64,000 nucleotides of DNA from Streptomyces sp. NBC_00224 (GCF_041435195.1 NZ_CP108106.1:1364001-1428000); one strand, 5' to 3'; numbered from the stretch's first letter, positions 7,950 through 17,265 are shown. The notes: a model not told the origin generated them from the letters alone. Numbers and translations: made by a program.

Positions 7950-8355
7950 GGCGTGCGCTCCCTTCCCGTCGCACCGCGCGCGGACGCGGACCCGGCCGTC
8001 CGCCGTCTCTTGACCGAGCATCTCCGACCGCCGGGCATCCGGCCACATGGACCGCGCCGCACACGGGCCGCGGCGTGCCCCGCCCCGGCCCCGGATGTGT
8101 CGTGGAGCCGGATGCCCCTCCCGGTTCTCGCGAAACTCCGGCACCGCCTTCCGGGGGATTGCCCGGCGGACCGCCGGGTACCCGCTCGCCCGGAGGAGCC
8201 GGGGCGACCAGGCGCGCGGTGTGGTGCACGGTGGCGCCGCGCGCCGTCGGCGGCCCGCGTACCCGCGGTGCTTTCATGAGCGCACTCCATGCGACGCGGG
8301 TGCGCCCGACCGGGCGTGCCCACCGATTCCTGACTGCTGTCGAGGTGATGTACGG
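7950..8355. other. Intergenic region before the Mrp-like operon
   Basis: About 400 bases between the divergent PfpI remnant and the antiporter operon. No convincing gene or perfect inverted repeat was seen. GAGGTGAT at 8342-8349 is the ribosome-binding site of the first antiporter gene. Promoters for both directions presumably lie here but none could be read confidently. Confidence 0.4.
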
Positions 8356-8532
8356 ATGGGTCGAGCGGCGGCCGTGACCGCCGAACTCCTCGCGTGGTGG
8401 CTACTGCTGATGGCCGCGTGGCTGGTGTTCATCAGTACGGTCGACGCCCTGGAAGGGTTCGTCGGGGCCGGGTGCGCCCTGCTGGGGGCGTTCGCGGCCT
8501 GCGCGGCCCGGCGGGCGATGAGCGACCGGTGA
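8356..8532 (+). CDS. MrpE-like small membrane subunit of cation/proton antiporter
   Basis: 58 residues from ATG 8356 (GAGGTGAT ends 6 bases upstream); an in-frame GTG lies at 8374. Two membrane segments, LLAWWLLLMAAWLVFI and FVGAGCALLGAFAACAAR, resemble the N-terminal membrane part of MrpE/MnhE but without its cytoplasmic domain. Membership of the complex is inferred from position as first gene of a tightly overlapping Mrp/Mbh-like operon. The stop overlaps the next start (GTGA). Confidence 0.55.
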   Translation: MGRAAAVTAELLAWWLLLMAAWLVFISTVDALEGFVGAGCALLGAFAACAARRAMSDR

Positions 8533-8990
8533 ACGGGTGGCTGTGGGCCGCGACCGTACTGCTCGCGGCGGGGTTCGGGCCGGTGGTGTGGGCCGTCGCG
8601 TCCGGGCCGGTGGGGCGCAGGGTCGTCGCCCAGAACTTCGGCACGTCGGCCGTCTGCCTGGTCATGCTGCTGCTCGCCCAGGGCTACCAGCGGCCGTCGT
8701 ACACCGATCTCTCCCTGGTGCTCGCCGTGCTCGGCCCGGTCGGCACCCTGGTGTACGCACGGCTGCTCGCCGACGACCTCTCCCCCCGTCCGCCGCACAC
8801 CCGGGTGCTGACCGCGACAGCCGCCCTCGCCACCACGGCGGTGGTCGTGGCGGTGTGCGCGGCCACGGGACCGGGCCGGGCCATGGTGAAACTCCTGGTG
8901 ACCGGGGCGCTCCTGGTCGCCGGGAACGTCATCGCGTCCCGGGCGGTGTCGGGCGGTTACCAGAGCGCGGAGGCGGGGTCCCATGGCTGA
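8529..8990 (+). CDS. MrpF-MrpG-like fused antiporter subunit
   Basis: 153 residues from GTG 8529. Residues about 1-80 resemble MrpF (three TMs, with YTDLSLVLAVLGPVGTLVYARLL). Residues about 90-150 resemble the C-terminal part of MrpG (KLLVTGALLVAGNVIASRAV). In most Mrp operons F and G are separate small proteins; here they appear as one chain. They belong to the membrane arm of multi-subunit Na+/H+ antiporters and of membrane-bound hydrogenases. It overlaps the next gene by 8 bases. Confidence 0.65.
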   Translation: MNGWLWAATVLLAAGFGPVVWAVASGPVGRRVVAQNFGTSAVCLVMLLLAQGYQRPSYTDLSLVLAVLGPVGTLVYARLLADDLSPRPPHTRVLTATAALATTAVVVAVCAATGPGRAMVKLLVTGALLVAGNVIASRAVSGGYQSAEAGSHG

Positions 8991-9243
8991 TGTGCTCACC
9001 GTCCTCGCGCTGCTCCTCGTCGCCGTGGCGGCGACCGCGGCGGTGGCGGTCCGCGACCCGGCCCGCCAGGCACTGGTGCTCGCGGTGCTCGGGCTCGCCC
9101 TTGCCGTCCTGTTCACCGTTCTGCAGGCACCGGACGTGGCCCTGTCGCAGCTCGCGGTGGGCTCGGCGCTCACCCCGCTGCTGATCCTGCTGTCCGTACG
9201 CAAAGTCCGCCGCCGGGGCCGGGAAAAGGACGGCGGCCGGTGA
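8983..9243 (+). CDS. DUF4040/MbhD-like antiporter subunit
   Basis: 86 residues with three TM segments (VLTVLALLLVAVAATAAVAV, LVLAVLGLALAVLFTVLQAPDVALSQLAVGSALTPLLILLSV). QAPDVALSQLAVG is the DUF4040 signature of MbhD and of the C-terminal domain of MrpA. It thus stands in for part of MrpA, which is otherwise absent. It overlaps both neighbours. Confidence 0.75.
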   Translation: MADVLTVLALLLVAVAATAAVAVRDPARQALVLAVLGLALAVLFTVLQAPDVALSQLAVGSALTPLLILLSVRKVRRRGREKDGGR

Positions 9244-9998
9244 GCCGGCGGCTGCGGATGTGGGTGCTGGCCGTGGGCGGCCTCGGCGTGGCCGCGCTGC
9301 TCGCGGCCGCGTATCTCCAACTGCCGGGCTTCGGCGGCGACATCCACCCTTACGGGGACCGCGCCGTCAAGGCCTCCCTCGCCCGCCGCACCTCCAACAC
9401 CATCGCGTCCGTCAACTTCGACCAGCGGGCCTTCGACACCCTGGGCGAGGAGACCATCCTGTTCGCCGCGGTGCTCGGGACCGTCGTCCTGCTGCGCCAG
9501 ACCCGCGACGAGCGCCATGTGCGCCCCGCCCCCGAGAAGGTCGCCGCCCCCGTCCGCCGCTACGCCCTCATCATGCTCCCGGTCGCGCTGCTGACCGGGC
9601 TCTATGTCATCGCGCACGGACAGCTGAGCCCGGGCGGCGGCTTCCAGGGCGGCGTGGTCGTGGCGACCGCACTGCACCTGCTCTACATCGGGTCGGACTA
9701 CCGCGCCCTGGAGCGGATCCGGCCGGTCGGCCTGTACGAGGTCGGGGACGCGGCGGGCGAGGCGGCGTATCTGATCCTCGGCGTCGCGGGACTCGTCGGC
9801 GGCTCCGCGTTCCTCGCCAACACCCTGCTGCCGTACGGCACGTTCAACACCCTGGCGTCGGGCGGGACCGTGCCTCTGTTGAACGCGGCGGTCGGCATGG
9901 AGGTGGGCTGTGCGGTGGTGGTGCTGCTCGCCCGCTTCCTCGACCAGGCCGTGGAGATCGAGAAGAGCACCGGAACCGGGAAGGGACGAGCGGAATGA
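9240..9998 (+). CDS. MbhE/MnhB-like antiporter subunit
   Basis: 252 residues from GTG 9240. The N-terminal portion (GFGGDIHPYGDRAVKASLAR ... NFDQRAFDTLGEETILFAAVLGTVVLL) matches the MbhE-like domain, which corresponds to the extreme C-terminus of MrpA. From about residue 105 it is MnhB/MrpB (LIMLPVALLTGLYVIAHGQLSPGGGFQGG). So this gene combines the end of MrpA with MrpB. It overlaps the upstream gene by 4 bases and lies 19-22 bases before the next. Confidence 0.8.
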   Translation: MSRRLRMWVLAVGGLGVAALLAAAYLQLPGFGGDIHPYGDRAVKASLARRTSNTIASVNFDQRAFDTLGEETILFAAVLGTVVLLRQTRDERHVRPAPEKVAAPVRRYALIMLPVALLTGLYVIAHGQLSPGGGFQGGVVVATALHLLYIGSDYRALERIRPVGLYEVGDAAGEAAYLILGVAGLVGGSAFLANTLLPYGTFNTLASGGTVPLLNAAVGMEVGCAVVVLLARFLDQAVEIEKSTGTGKGRAE

Positions 9999-10020
9999 AC
10001 GGGGGCGCGAGCGCGCGGTG

Positions 10021-10368
10021 ATGTCCGTACTGCCGTATCTGGTGGCCGGCTGGATCTTCCTGGCGGGCTGCTACGGCCTCGCCACCAGCCGCCATCTGGT
10101 CCACGCGGTGGGCTGTCTGGCGGTCTGCCAGTCCTCCACGTACGTCCTGCTGCTCGCCGTGGGCTACCGCCACGGCGCCACGGCGCCGGTCCACTCCGAC
10201 CTGGCACCGGGCTCACGGCCGGTCGTGGACCCCGTGGTGCAGGCGCTGGCCCTCACCGACGTCGTGGTCGGGGCGACGGTGACCGCGCTGCTGCTCGCGC
10301 TGGTGATGCAGGTGGCCAAACGCCACGGCACGGTGGATCCCGACGAGCTCTCCGAGCTGCGCGGATGA
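10021..10368 (+). CDS. MnhC/NuoK-like antiporter subunit
   Basis: 115 residues with three TMs ([69 protein letters not shown]) and the [15 protein letters not shown] motif shared by MrpC and NuoK. ATG 10021 is used here; GTG 10018 is also in frame. The stop overlaps the mnhD-like start by 4 bases. Confidence 0.82.
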   Translation: MSVLPYLVAGWIFLAGCYGLATSRHLVHAVGCLAVCQSSTYVLLLAVGYRHGATAPVHSDLAPGSRPVVDPVVQALALTDVVVGATVTALLLALVMQVAKRHGTVDPDELSELRG

Positions 10369-12113
10369 ACCATCTGCTGCCGCTGGTCGTGGCCCTGCCG
10401 CTGCTCGGCGCCGCCGTCCTGGTGGCCGCCGGGCGCAGACTGCCGCGGGTCGCCGCCGAGTCGATCGGCGCCTGCACCGCGGCGGCGACGGCCGTACTCG
10501 CCGTCGTCCTGCTCGTCCACTCCTCGCCCGGCGCCGAGGAGTGGGTCGGCGGCCGGCGCCCCGAGGACGGGGCGAGCGTCGGCATCGTCCTGGTCGGGGA
10601 CGGCCCCGGCACCGGGCTCGCCGCCCTGGTCTCCGTCCTCGTCGTCGCCGTGCTCGTCTACTCCTGGCACTACTTCGACGAGCCGCCGCGGCGCCACGCG
10701 GGCTCCTTCCCGGCGCTCGTCCTGCTCTTCCAGGCGGGCATGTGCGGCTTCGCGCTCACCGGTGACCTCTTCAACGCGTTCGTCTTCTTCGAGCTGATGA
10801 GCGTGGTGGCGTACGCGCTGACCGGCTACCGCGTCGAGGAGGCCAAGGCCGTCCAGGGCGCGCTCACCTTCGGGGTGGTCAACTCGTTGGGCGCGTACGC
10901 CACGCTGACCGGCATCGTGCTGCTCTACGCCCGCACCGGCGAACTCGGCATGCGGCAGATCGGGGCGCGCCTGGACGCGCAGGGCGGGCCGGACGCACTG
11001 ACCCTGGCCGCCTTCGCCCTCGTCCTGACCGGCCTCCTGGTGAAGGCGGCCGCCGCGCCGTTCCACTTCTGGCTGCCCGACGCGCACGCGGTCGCGCCGA
11101 CGCCCGTGTGCATGCTGCTGTCCGGGGTCATGGTGGAGCTGGGGGTGTACGGCACCTGGCGGGTGTACACCACCGTCTTCGCGGGACCGGGCGGGCTGCC
11201 CGGCCCGGACGCCGAGCGCGCCCTGGTCGTACTCGGCACGCTGACCGCGCTGGTCGGCGCGGTCATGTGCTGGCAGCAGCGCCACATCAAGCGCCTGCTC
11301 GCCTACTCGACCGTCGCCCACACCGGGCTCTTCCTCATCGGCATCGGCCTGCTGCGGCCGGAGGCGAGCGGCGGGGTGGCGCTGTACGTCCTGGGCCACG
11401 CGGGCGCGAAGGCGGCTCTGTTCGCCTGCACCGGCATCCTGCTCGACCGCTACGGCAGCGTCGACGAGCACGAACTGCACGGCTGCGCCCGGAAGTTGCC
11501 GGTCGTCGCGGCACTGTTCACGGTGGGGGCGCTGGCCCTCGCCGGACTGCCGCCGTTCGGCACGGGACTGGGCAAGTCGGTCGCGGAGGAGGCGGCGGGC
11601 GGCGGCTTCACCGTACTGTTCGTCGCCGTTTCGGCCATCACCGCGGGCGCCGTGCTCAGGGTGGCCGCCCGGGTGTTCCTCGGCCTGGGGCCCCCGCCCC
11701 TGAGCGAACCGGCCTACGGGACCAGCGGCGAGGGCGAGGAGCCGGAGACCGAGGGCCGGATCGGCCGGGTGCCCGCCACCATGATCGGGGTGCCCGCGGC
11801 GCTGCTCGCCGGGTCGCTGGCGCCGGGTCTTGTGCCGGGCCTGGCGGAGGCGACCGGCCGGGCGTTCGGCGTGCAGGAGCACCACGCGCCGCACTGGAAC
11901 CCGCCCGGCGTGGTCCTCGGGCTCGTCTCGGCGGTGCTGGCGGCGGGCCTCGCCGCGGCGGCCGTACGCGGCCCGGCGCGCCGCGAACCGTACCGCTGGA
12001 CGGAGCCGCTGCGGCGGCTGCACTCCGGCCACTTCGGCGACTACGTCGCCTGGCTCCTGGCGGGCACCGCCCTGCTCGGCGCGCTGGCGCTGCCGGGCAT
12101 CCTCACGGGCTGA
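10365..12113 (+). CDS. MnhD/NuoN-like proton-translocating antiporter subunit
   Basis: 582 residues with about 14 TM segments of the NADH-quinone oxidoreductase/Mrp antiporter family. Visible are the membrane Glu site in [18 protein letters not shown], the Lys-containing [23 protein letters not shown], and the broken-helix region [15 protein letters not shown]. These residues form the proton channel in MrpD and NuoM/N. It is the only large antiporter subunit in the operon; no MrpA/NuoL-type gene is present. Whether the complex carries Na+, K+ or another ion cannot be read. Confidence 0.88.
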   Translation: MNHLLPLVVALPLLGAAVLVAAGRRLPRVAAESIGACTAAATAVLAVVLLVHSSPGAEEWVGGRRPEDGASVGIVLVGDGPGTGLAALVSVLVVAVLVYSWHYFDEPPRRHAGSFPALVLLFQAGMCGFALTGDLFNAFVFFELMSVVAYALTGYRVEEAKAVQGALTFGVVNSLGAYATLTGIVLLYARTGELGMRQIGARLDAQGGPDALTLAAFALVLTGLLVKAAAAPFHFWLPDAHAVAPTPVCMLLSGVMVELGVYGTWRVYTTVFAGPGGLPGPDAERALVVLGTLTALVGAVMCWQQRHIKRLLAYSTVAHTGLFLIGIGLLRPEASGGVALYVLGHAGAKAALFACTGILLDRYGSVDEHELHGCARKLPVVAALFTVGALALAGLPPFGTGLGKSVAEEAAGGGFTVLFVAVSAITAGAVLRVAARVFLGLGPPPLSEPAYGTSGEGEEPETEGRIGRVPATMIGVPAALLAGSLAPGLVPGLAEATGRAFGVQEHHAPHWNPPGVVLGLVSAVLAAGLAAAAVRGPARREPYRWTEPLRRLHSGHFGDYVAWLLAGTALLGALALPGILTG

Positions 12114-12215
12114 CCGCGACGCGCGGACATGGGGGGAGGCCGGGCGGGTACCCCACTGCGGCTCGCATCCGGCTCCCCGTTCGATGCCGGGGCCCGGCTC
12201 GACGCCGAGGCGGCG

Positions 12216-13181
12216 TCACAGCTCGCGCAGGGCGGGCATCAGCTTCGTCTCGGCCCAGTGGATGAAGGGGAGTTGATGCTCTCCGCCGATCTGGACGAGG
12301 GCGACCTCGGTGAAGCCCGCCTCGACGAACGGCCGTACGGCGTCGACGAAGGCGGTGACGTCGTCGCCGCACGGGATGGCCTTCGCCACGTCCTGCGGTG
12401 TGACGTACCGAGTGGCGCCCTCGAAGCCCGACGGCCCGGGGAGCTCCGCGTTCACCGGCCAGCCGCCGCCGAACCAGCGGAACTGGTCGTGCGCGCGGGC
12501 GATCGCCGCGTCCCGGTCGGTGTCGTAGCAGACGGGCAGCTGGCCCACGCGGGGCTTTCCGCCGCCGCCGTGCCGGTCGAAGGCGTCGAGCAGCTCCGAC
12601 TTGGGCTCGGTGGCGATGACGAGGTCGGCGGAGCGGCCCGCGATCGCGCAGGAGCGCTCGCCGGAGACGGCGATCCCGATGGGCGGCAGCTCGTCCGGCA
12701 GATCCCACAGCCGTGCGTTCGCCACGTCGAAGAAGGCGCCCTGGTGGTTGACGTTGCCGCCTTCGAAGAGGGCGCGGATGACGTCGACGGCCTCGTCCAG
12801 CATCTCCAGGCGGACCTGCGGAGAGGGCCATCCGGCGCCCACCACGTGCTCGTTGAGGTTCTCCCCGGAGCCCAGGCCGAGGCGGAACCTCCCCTGGGAC
12901 AGCAGCTGCATCGTCGCCGCCTTCTGGGCGACGACGACGGGGTGGTAGCGGACCGTCGGGCAGGTCACGTACGTCATCAGCGGAATCCGCGTGGTGGCCT
13001 GGGCGGCCGCGCCGAGCACGCTCCACGCGTACGACGCGTGTCCCTGGGATTCCAGCCAGGGGAAGTAGTGGTCGGAGGTGACGGAGAAGTCGAAGCCCGC
13101 GCGCTCCGCGGCGACCAGGTCGGAGACGAGGGCACGGGGACCGGTCTGCTCGGTCATCATCGTGTAGCCGATTTGCACCAT
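12216..13181 (-). CDS. F420-dependent LLM-class oxidoreductase (TIGR03557-like)
   Basis: 321 residues of the luciferase-like monooxygenase fold: MVQIGYTMMTEQTGPRALV, then FDFSVTSDHYFPWLESQGHA, and GRFRLGLGSGENLNEHVVG, a hallmark of coenzyme-F420-using members such as F420-dependent glucose-6-phosphate dehydrogenase relatives. The chain ends EHQLPFIHWAETKLMPAL. It is probably a hydride transferase on an unknown substrate. It is convergent with the antiporter operon and has no operon partner. Confidence 0.87.
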   Translation of the reverse strand: MVQIGYTMMTEQTGPRALVSDLVAAERAGFDFSVTSDHYFPWLESQGHASYAWSVLGAAAQATTRIPLMTYVTCPTVRYHPVVVAQKAATMQLLSQGRFRLGLGSGENLNEHVVGAGWPSPQVRLEMLDEAVDVIRALFEGGNVNHQGAFFDVANARLWDLPDELPPIGIAVSGERSCAIAGRSADLVIATEPKSELLDAFDRHGGGGKPRVGQLPVCYDTDRDAAIARAHDQFRWFGGGWPVNAELPGPSGFEGATRYVTPQDVAKAIPCGDDVTAFVDAVRPFVEAGFTEVALVQIGGEHQLPFIHWAETKLMPALREL

Positions 13182-13315
13182 ATTTCACCCATTGCCTGGC
13201 TCCTCGAATCAAAAACATCACTTTCGTCGCCCTCCCCTCCCCGCCACCTCGATGTTTTCGATGCGCGTATGGGGCTACGCGGTCCAGTGGACCCGTTCGC
13301 CCTTGAGGAGTCGTC

Positions 13316-13543
13316 GTGGTCATCGTGGCCCTGCTGATCCCGCCCCTGATGCTGGGCGCGCTGCTCGCCCTCGCGCGCTACGAGGAACGCATGTTCGGCG
13401 AGCCCGAGGCGGTACGAAAGCGCGGGCGCCATCTGCACGCCGTACCGAAGGGCGGCACCAAGGCCCCGCCCCTGCGGCCCGTGCCGCACACCGAAGCCGG
13501 CCCCGTCGCCCGGCACCGCCGCAGGCCCCGCGACGCGGCGTGA
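13316..13543 (+). CDS. Small hypothetical membrane-anchored protein
   Basis: 75 residues from GTG 13316 with GAGGAG about 8 bases upstream. One N-terminal hydrophobic helix (MVIVALLIPPLMLGALLALARYE) is followed by a basic, proline-containing tail. Small single-pass proteins of this type are common and uncharacterised in Streptomyces. Confidence 0.55.
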   Translation: MVIVALLIPPLMLGALLALARYEERMFGEPEAVRKRGRHLHAVPKGGTKAPPLRPVPHTEAGPVARHRRRPRDAA

Positions 13544-13636
13544 TCCACCGGCACCCCGGAGGTCGGCGATTGGCCCACTCTCATCCATGCGAAATGGACC
13601 AGAGGAAGGAGCCACCTGGGCCATAGTGTCCAGTCC

Positions 13637-14887
13637 ATGACGACCAGAGCGGTGTCTCCCGCAGGCCCCCGGCGCCTTCTCGCGCTGGCCCAACTGACCA
13701 ATTCCGTGGGCGACGGCGCGTACCTCGTCACCTCCGCCCTGTACTTCACACGCGTCGTCGGCCTCGCCCCGGCGCGCATCGGCCTGGGGCTGACCCTCGC
13801 CTGGGCGGTCGGCTCGGTCGCGGGCGTACCGCTCGGACGGCTCGCGGACCGGCGCGGGCCCCGGGGGACGGCGGTGCTGCTGGCCCTGGCGACCAGCGCG
13901 GCGGTGGCGTCGTTCCTGGTCGTACGCTCCTTCGTACCGTTCCTCCTGGCCGCCTGCCTCTACGCCACCGCCCAGTCGGGGCTGTCGGCGGCCCGTCAGT
14001 CGCTCCTCGCCGGACTGGTGGCCGAAACGGAGCGGACCGCGACGCTGGCGCGCCTCCAGGCCACGCTCAACGCGGGGCTCGCCGTGGGCGCGGCGCTCGG
14101 GGGCGTGGCCCTGCACTCCGGCACGACCGGCGCGTACCTCACGGTCTTCGCCCTGGACGCGGCGAGCTTCCTGGTGTGCGCACTGCTGCTGACGCGACTC
14201 CCCCGGGTCGCGCCCGTGCCGTCACCCGGCGGCGAGCGCGGCGGCCCGACGGTCCTCAAGGACCGCCCGTACGTCGTCGTCGCCCTCCTCAACACCGTGC
14301 TGCTCCTGCGGATGCCGCTGCTCAGCCTGGGGATTCCGCTGTGGATCACTCAGCGCACGGCCGCACCGGCCTGGCTGGTATCGGCGCTGTTCGTACTCAA
14401 CACCGGTGCGGTGATGCTCTTCCAGGTCCGAACGGCCCGGAACGTCAAGGGACTTGCGAGCGCCGTGCGGGCCGTGCGCCGCTCCGGCGCGGTGATGCTG
14501 GCGGCCTGCGCGGTCTTCGCGCTGTCCGCCGCGGGCGACGAACCGTGGGTGGCCACCGCGGCGCTCGTCGGTGGCTCGGTGCTCCTGGTCGTGGCCGAGA
14601 TGCTGCACTCGGCGGGCTCCTGGCAGATCGGCTTCGACCTGGCCCCGGCCGACCGGATCGGCGAGTACCAGGGCCTGTTCGGCACCGGCGTCACCGTCGC
14701 CCGCACCCTGGGCCCGCTCCTGCTGACCGCGCTCCTGGTGGACTGGGGCAGCCCGGGGTGGCTGCTGCTCGGCGGGATGATCCTGGTGGCCTCGTACGCG
14801 ATGGGGCCCGCGACGCTCAGGAGCGCGCGCCGAGCGGCCCCCCTCGCCGCGGCCCCCACCCGGGTCCCCTCCGGTCAGTCCGGCTGA
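13637..14887 (+). CDS. MFS transporter
   Basis: 416 residues with about 12 TM segments. The family loop motif G-[RK]-x-[AS]-D-R appears as GVPLGRLADRRGPRG between TM2 and TM3. It is probably an exporter of the drug-efflux type. The last 13 bases overlap the convergent TetR gene, and the pair is a typical repressor/efflux combination, though here arranged tail to tail. Confidence 0.87.
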   Translation: MTTRAVSPAGPRRLLALAQLTNSVGDGAYLVTSALYFTRVVGLAPARIGLGLTLAWAVGSVAGVPLGRLADRRGPRGTAVLLALATSAAVASFLVVRSFVPFLLAACLYATAQSGLSAARQSLLAGLVAETERTATLARLQATLNAGLAVGAALGGVALHSGTTGAYLTVFALDAASFLVCALLLTRLPRVAPVPSPGGERGGPTVLKDRPYVVVALLNTVLLLRMPLLSLGIPLWITQRTAAPAWLVSALFVLNTGAVMLFQVRTARNVKGLASAVRAVRRSGAVMLAACAVFALSAAGDEPWVATAALVGGSVLLVVAEMLHSAGSWQIGFDLAPADRIGEYQGLFGTGVTVARTLGPLLLTALLVDWGSPGWLLLGGMILVASYAMGPATLRSARRAAPLAAAPTRVPSGQSG

Positions 14888-15471
14888 AGCGAGCGCCAGA
14901 CCCGGTCGGGCAGGATCCGGTACGCCTGGGCCAGGTCGATGTCGTACGTACTGGACAGCCAGCGGCGTGCGGTTTCGGCCGGGGGCCCGAGGATGAGGAC
15001 GTCGATCAGGGGCGAGGGGAGGGGTGCGATCTCGCCGGCCTCGACTCGGGGGCCCAGCCAGGCCGCGATGGCCGCCAGCTTGTTCGCCTTGACCCTGCGG
15101 ATCTCGTCGGCGTGGGCGGCGAGGTAGCCGGAGTAGGCGGAGGCGTGCAGGAAGAGGGCGACGTCCGGGTGCTCTTCGGTGAAGCGCAGATAGCACTGGA
15201 CGAGCGCGCGGATGCCGGTGCGGGCAGTGCGGGCCCGGGTGAGCACGGCGGTCATCTCGTCGAACAGCTGCTCCATGCACCGGGTGTAGAGAGCGGCGGC
15301 GAGACCGTCGAAGCTGCCGAAGTGGTGGTAGAGGCTGCCGAGGCTGACCCCGCTGGCACGCGTGACGGCACTGACGGTGAATCCCTGCTGGCCCGACTCG
15401 GCGAACACCCGCAACGCGGCGGTCAGCAGGCGGTCGACGGTGACCTCACCGCGCTGCTGCCTAGGCGACAT
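14875..15471 (-). CDS. TetR-family transcriptional regulator
   Basis: 198 residues if started at ATG 15471 (MSPRQQRGEVTVDRLLTAAL); an in-frame ATG at 15573 would add 34 residues of low-complexity sequence. The helix-turn-helix is VSAVTRASGVSLGSLYHHFGS at about residues 28-48. The C-terminal ligand-binding domain is unremarkable. It probably controls itself and/or the convergent MFS gene. A TAGAA-N5-TTCTA palindrome lies upstream at 15592-15606. Confidence 0.87.
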   Translation of the reverse strand: MSPRQQRGEVTVDRLLTAALRVFAESGQQGFTVSAVTRASGVSLGSLYHHFGSFDGLAAALYTRCMEQLFDEMTAVLTRARTARTGIRALVQCYLRFTEEHPDVALFLHASAYSGYLAAHADEIRRVKANKLAAIAAWLGPRVEAGEIAPLPSPLIDVLILGPPAETARRWLSSTYDIDLAQAYRILPDRVWRSLQPD

Positions 15472-15591
15472 GACCGTGCCCCGCTCGGTGCGTACCGTGC
15501 CCGCCGCGTCGGCCTCGGGCGCTGGGGGCGCCCCAGGGGGCACCGATCGGGATGCTGTCTGCCATGACGGCAACCCTAGCGTAGCAATCTG

Positions 15592-15606
15592 TAGAAAACT
15601 GTTCTA
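15592..15606. promoter_or_regulatory. Candidate TetR operator
   Basis: TAGAA AACTG TTCTA, a 5-5-5 inverted repeat in the gap between the TetR gene and the divergent small frame at 15652. It is the most AT-rich spot of the region, as expected for an operator over a promoter. If ATG 15573 were the real start, it would lie only 18 bases upstream. Confidence 0.5.
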
Positions 15607-15651
15607 GAAATCGACTCCTCAACGGGCGCCCCACCGGCCACACTTGACGGT

Positions 15652-15834
15652 ATGACTCGACGCCTGACCGGCGAACAGCCGGAGATCGACGCAGCCACCG
15701 AGGACGGCATCCGGGAAGACGACTTCTGGTGGCCCGCTGCCACGCTGCCCACGGCGGGTGACGATACGGCGGAGCCGCGGAACCCGGCCGACTCCCGTGC
15801 GGCCGGGAAATACGGGTGTACGGCGCGGGTGTGA
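15652..15834 (+). CDS. Small hypothetical protein (weak)
   Basis: A 60-residue frame from ATG 15652 (MTRRLTGEQPEIDAATEDGI), acidic and without membrane segments. The ribosome-binding site is weak (ACGG). It may be a short leader gene before the hydrolase or chance. No family is recognised. Confidence 0.3.
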   Translation: MTRRLTGEQPEIDAATEDGIREDDFWWPAATLPTAGDDTAEPRNPADSRAAGKYGCTARV

Positions 15835-15851
15835 TCGTTTACTGTCACGCG

Positions 15852-16616
15852 GTGACTCTTTCCCATGATGTGGCCGGAACCGGCCCCGCAGTGCTCCTGC
15901 TCCACTCCACCGTCTGCGACCGGCGGATGTGGGACCCCCAGGTGTCGGCGCTCGTCGGCGCCGGCTACCAGGTGGTGCGCTGCGACTTCCGCGGCTTCGG
16001 CCAGACGCCCATGCCGGACCGGCCGTACAACAACGCGGAGGACGTCGTCGCCCTGCTGGACGCGCTCGGCATCGAGCGCACGGCGGTGATCGCGGCGTCC
16101 GGCGGCGGCCGGGTCGCGCTGGAGATCGCGGCCCGTTGGCCAGGGCAGGTCGCCTCGCTGGGACTGCTCTGCACCGCGCTGGCCGGGCACGAGCCCACCG
16201 CCGAACTCGACGCGTTCGGCGACCGCGAGGACGCGCTGATCGAGGCCGGCGACATCGCCGGGGCGACCGACCTCAACGTGGACGCCTGGGTGGGCCCCGA
16301 CGCCGACCAGGCCACCCGGGAGCTGGTGCGCCTGATGCAGCGCAACGCCTTCGACGTCCAGATAGCCGCCGAGGAGGAGTTCGGCCAGATCAAGGTCGAG
16401 CCCGACCTCTCCGCGATCAAGGCCCCCACCCTGCTCGTCTCCGGCGACCACGACTTCGCGGACTTCCGGCAGATCGCCGTCCACCTCACCGGTGTGCTCG
16501 CCGACGCCCGCCACCTCGAACTCTCCTGGGCCGGTCATCTCCCCAACCTGGAGCGCCCCGACGAGGTGAACCGCATACTCGTCGACTTCCTGCGCGAGAC
16601 GTACGCGGCGGTCTGA
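15852..16616 (+). CDS. Alpha/beta-hydrolase fold protein
   Basis: 254 residues from GTG 15852. The strand-turn VLLLHSTVCDRRMW gives the oxyanion hole, RCDFRGFGQTP follows, the nucleophile elbow is AASGGG (Ser83, with Ala in place of the first Gly), LLVSGDHDFADF gives a probable acid, and WAGHLPNLERPDEV gives the catalytic His. It is an esterase or lactonase-like enzyme of unknown substrate. In-frame GTGs at 15816 and 15831 are less likely starts because homologues begin near VTLSHDVAG. Confidence 0.83.
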   Translation: MTLSHDVAGTGPAVLLLHSTVCDRRMWDPQVSALVGAGYQVVRCDFRGFGQTPMPDRPYNNAEDVVALLDALGIERTAVIAASGGGRVALEIAARWPGQVASLGLLCTALAGHEPTAELDAFGDREDALIEAGDIAGATDLNVDAWVGPDADQATRELVRLMQRNAFDVQIAAEEEFGQIKVEPDLSAIKAPTLLVSGDHDFADFRQIAVHLTGVLADARHLELSWAGHLPNLERPDEVNRILVDFLRETYAAV

Positions 16617-16639
16617 GCCCGGGTGGGACCCCGGCGCCG

Positions 16640-17185
16640 TCAGACGCCCGCCGCGTAGCAGCGGACGGCCACGGTCTGCCGGGGTCCCCACTCCTGCTCA
16701 ACCTCGGCCAGCAGCTCCCAGCCCAGGCGTTCGTACAGCGCCGTCGCTGCGGTGTCCGAGGCCACCACGTCGAGCACCGGATGCAGACCGCGAGCTTGGG
16801 CTTCGCTCACCGCCCGGGCCAGCAGCAGCCCGCCGATCCCGTGGCCGCGCGCCTCGGGAGCCACGAACAGCCGGCTGACCACGGCGGTCGCATCCGGACC
16901 CACTCCCGCGCGGGCGCTCCACAGACCGGGCGCCACATCCCCCGTACCGCTGAGCGACAGACCGACATGACCGGCGACGCGGCCGTCCAGCTCGGCCACC
17001 CAGGCCGAGAGGAGCGACGGCTGAGCGAGCCAGTCGGCGGGGCGGTCCGGCCAGTTCACCGGGTAGCCGTCGCGCTCGTGGACGGCGGCGAGCGCGTCGA
17101 CGCACGCGTCGAGGTCGCGATCCGTTCGGGGGCGGACGTACGGGGTCGGGCGGGCGCCGGACCGGTCGGTGTTCTCGCTCTTCAC
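16640..17185 (-). CDS. GNAT family N-acetyltransferase
   Basis: 181 residues from GTG 17185. The acetyl-CoA-binding motif A is VVSRLFVAPEARGHGIGGLLLARAV (Arg/Gly-x-x-Gly-x-Gly/Ala type). The B motif VVASDTAATALYERLGWELL comes near the end. N-terminal residues PYVRPRTDRDLDACVDAL are typical of GNATs that act on small molecules or peptides. The substrate is unknown. It is convergent with the hydrolase, with 23 bases between stops. Confidence 0.83.
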   Translation of the reverse strand: MKSENTDRSGARPTPYVRPRTDRDLDACVDALAAVHERDGYPVNWPDRPADWLAQPSLLSAWVAELDGRVAGHVGLSLSGTGDVAPGLWSARAGVGPDATAVVSRLFVAPEARGHGIGGLLLARAVSEAQARGLHPVLDVVASDTAATALYERLGWELLAEVEQEWGPRQTVAVRCYAAGV

Positions 17186-17265
17186 CGCGTCATGGAAACA
17201 CGGTCCGGGGCCGGGCCCACACGATTTTCGGCGGCGCCGTTTTCGGCGGCGACCGCGCCCGTGCC

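Noticed and set aside
8274..9677. Minus-strand open frame across the antiporter operon
   Set aside because: Antisense to six well-overlapping membrane protein genes; composition is not protein-like.
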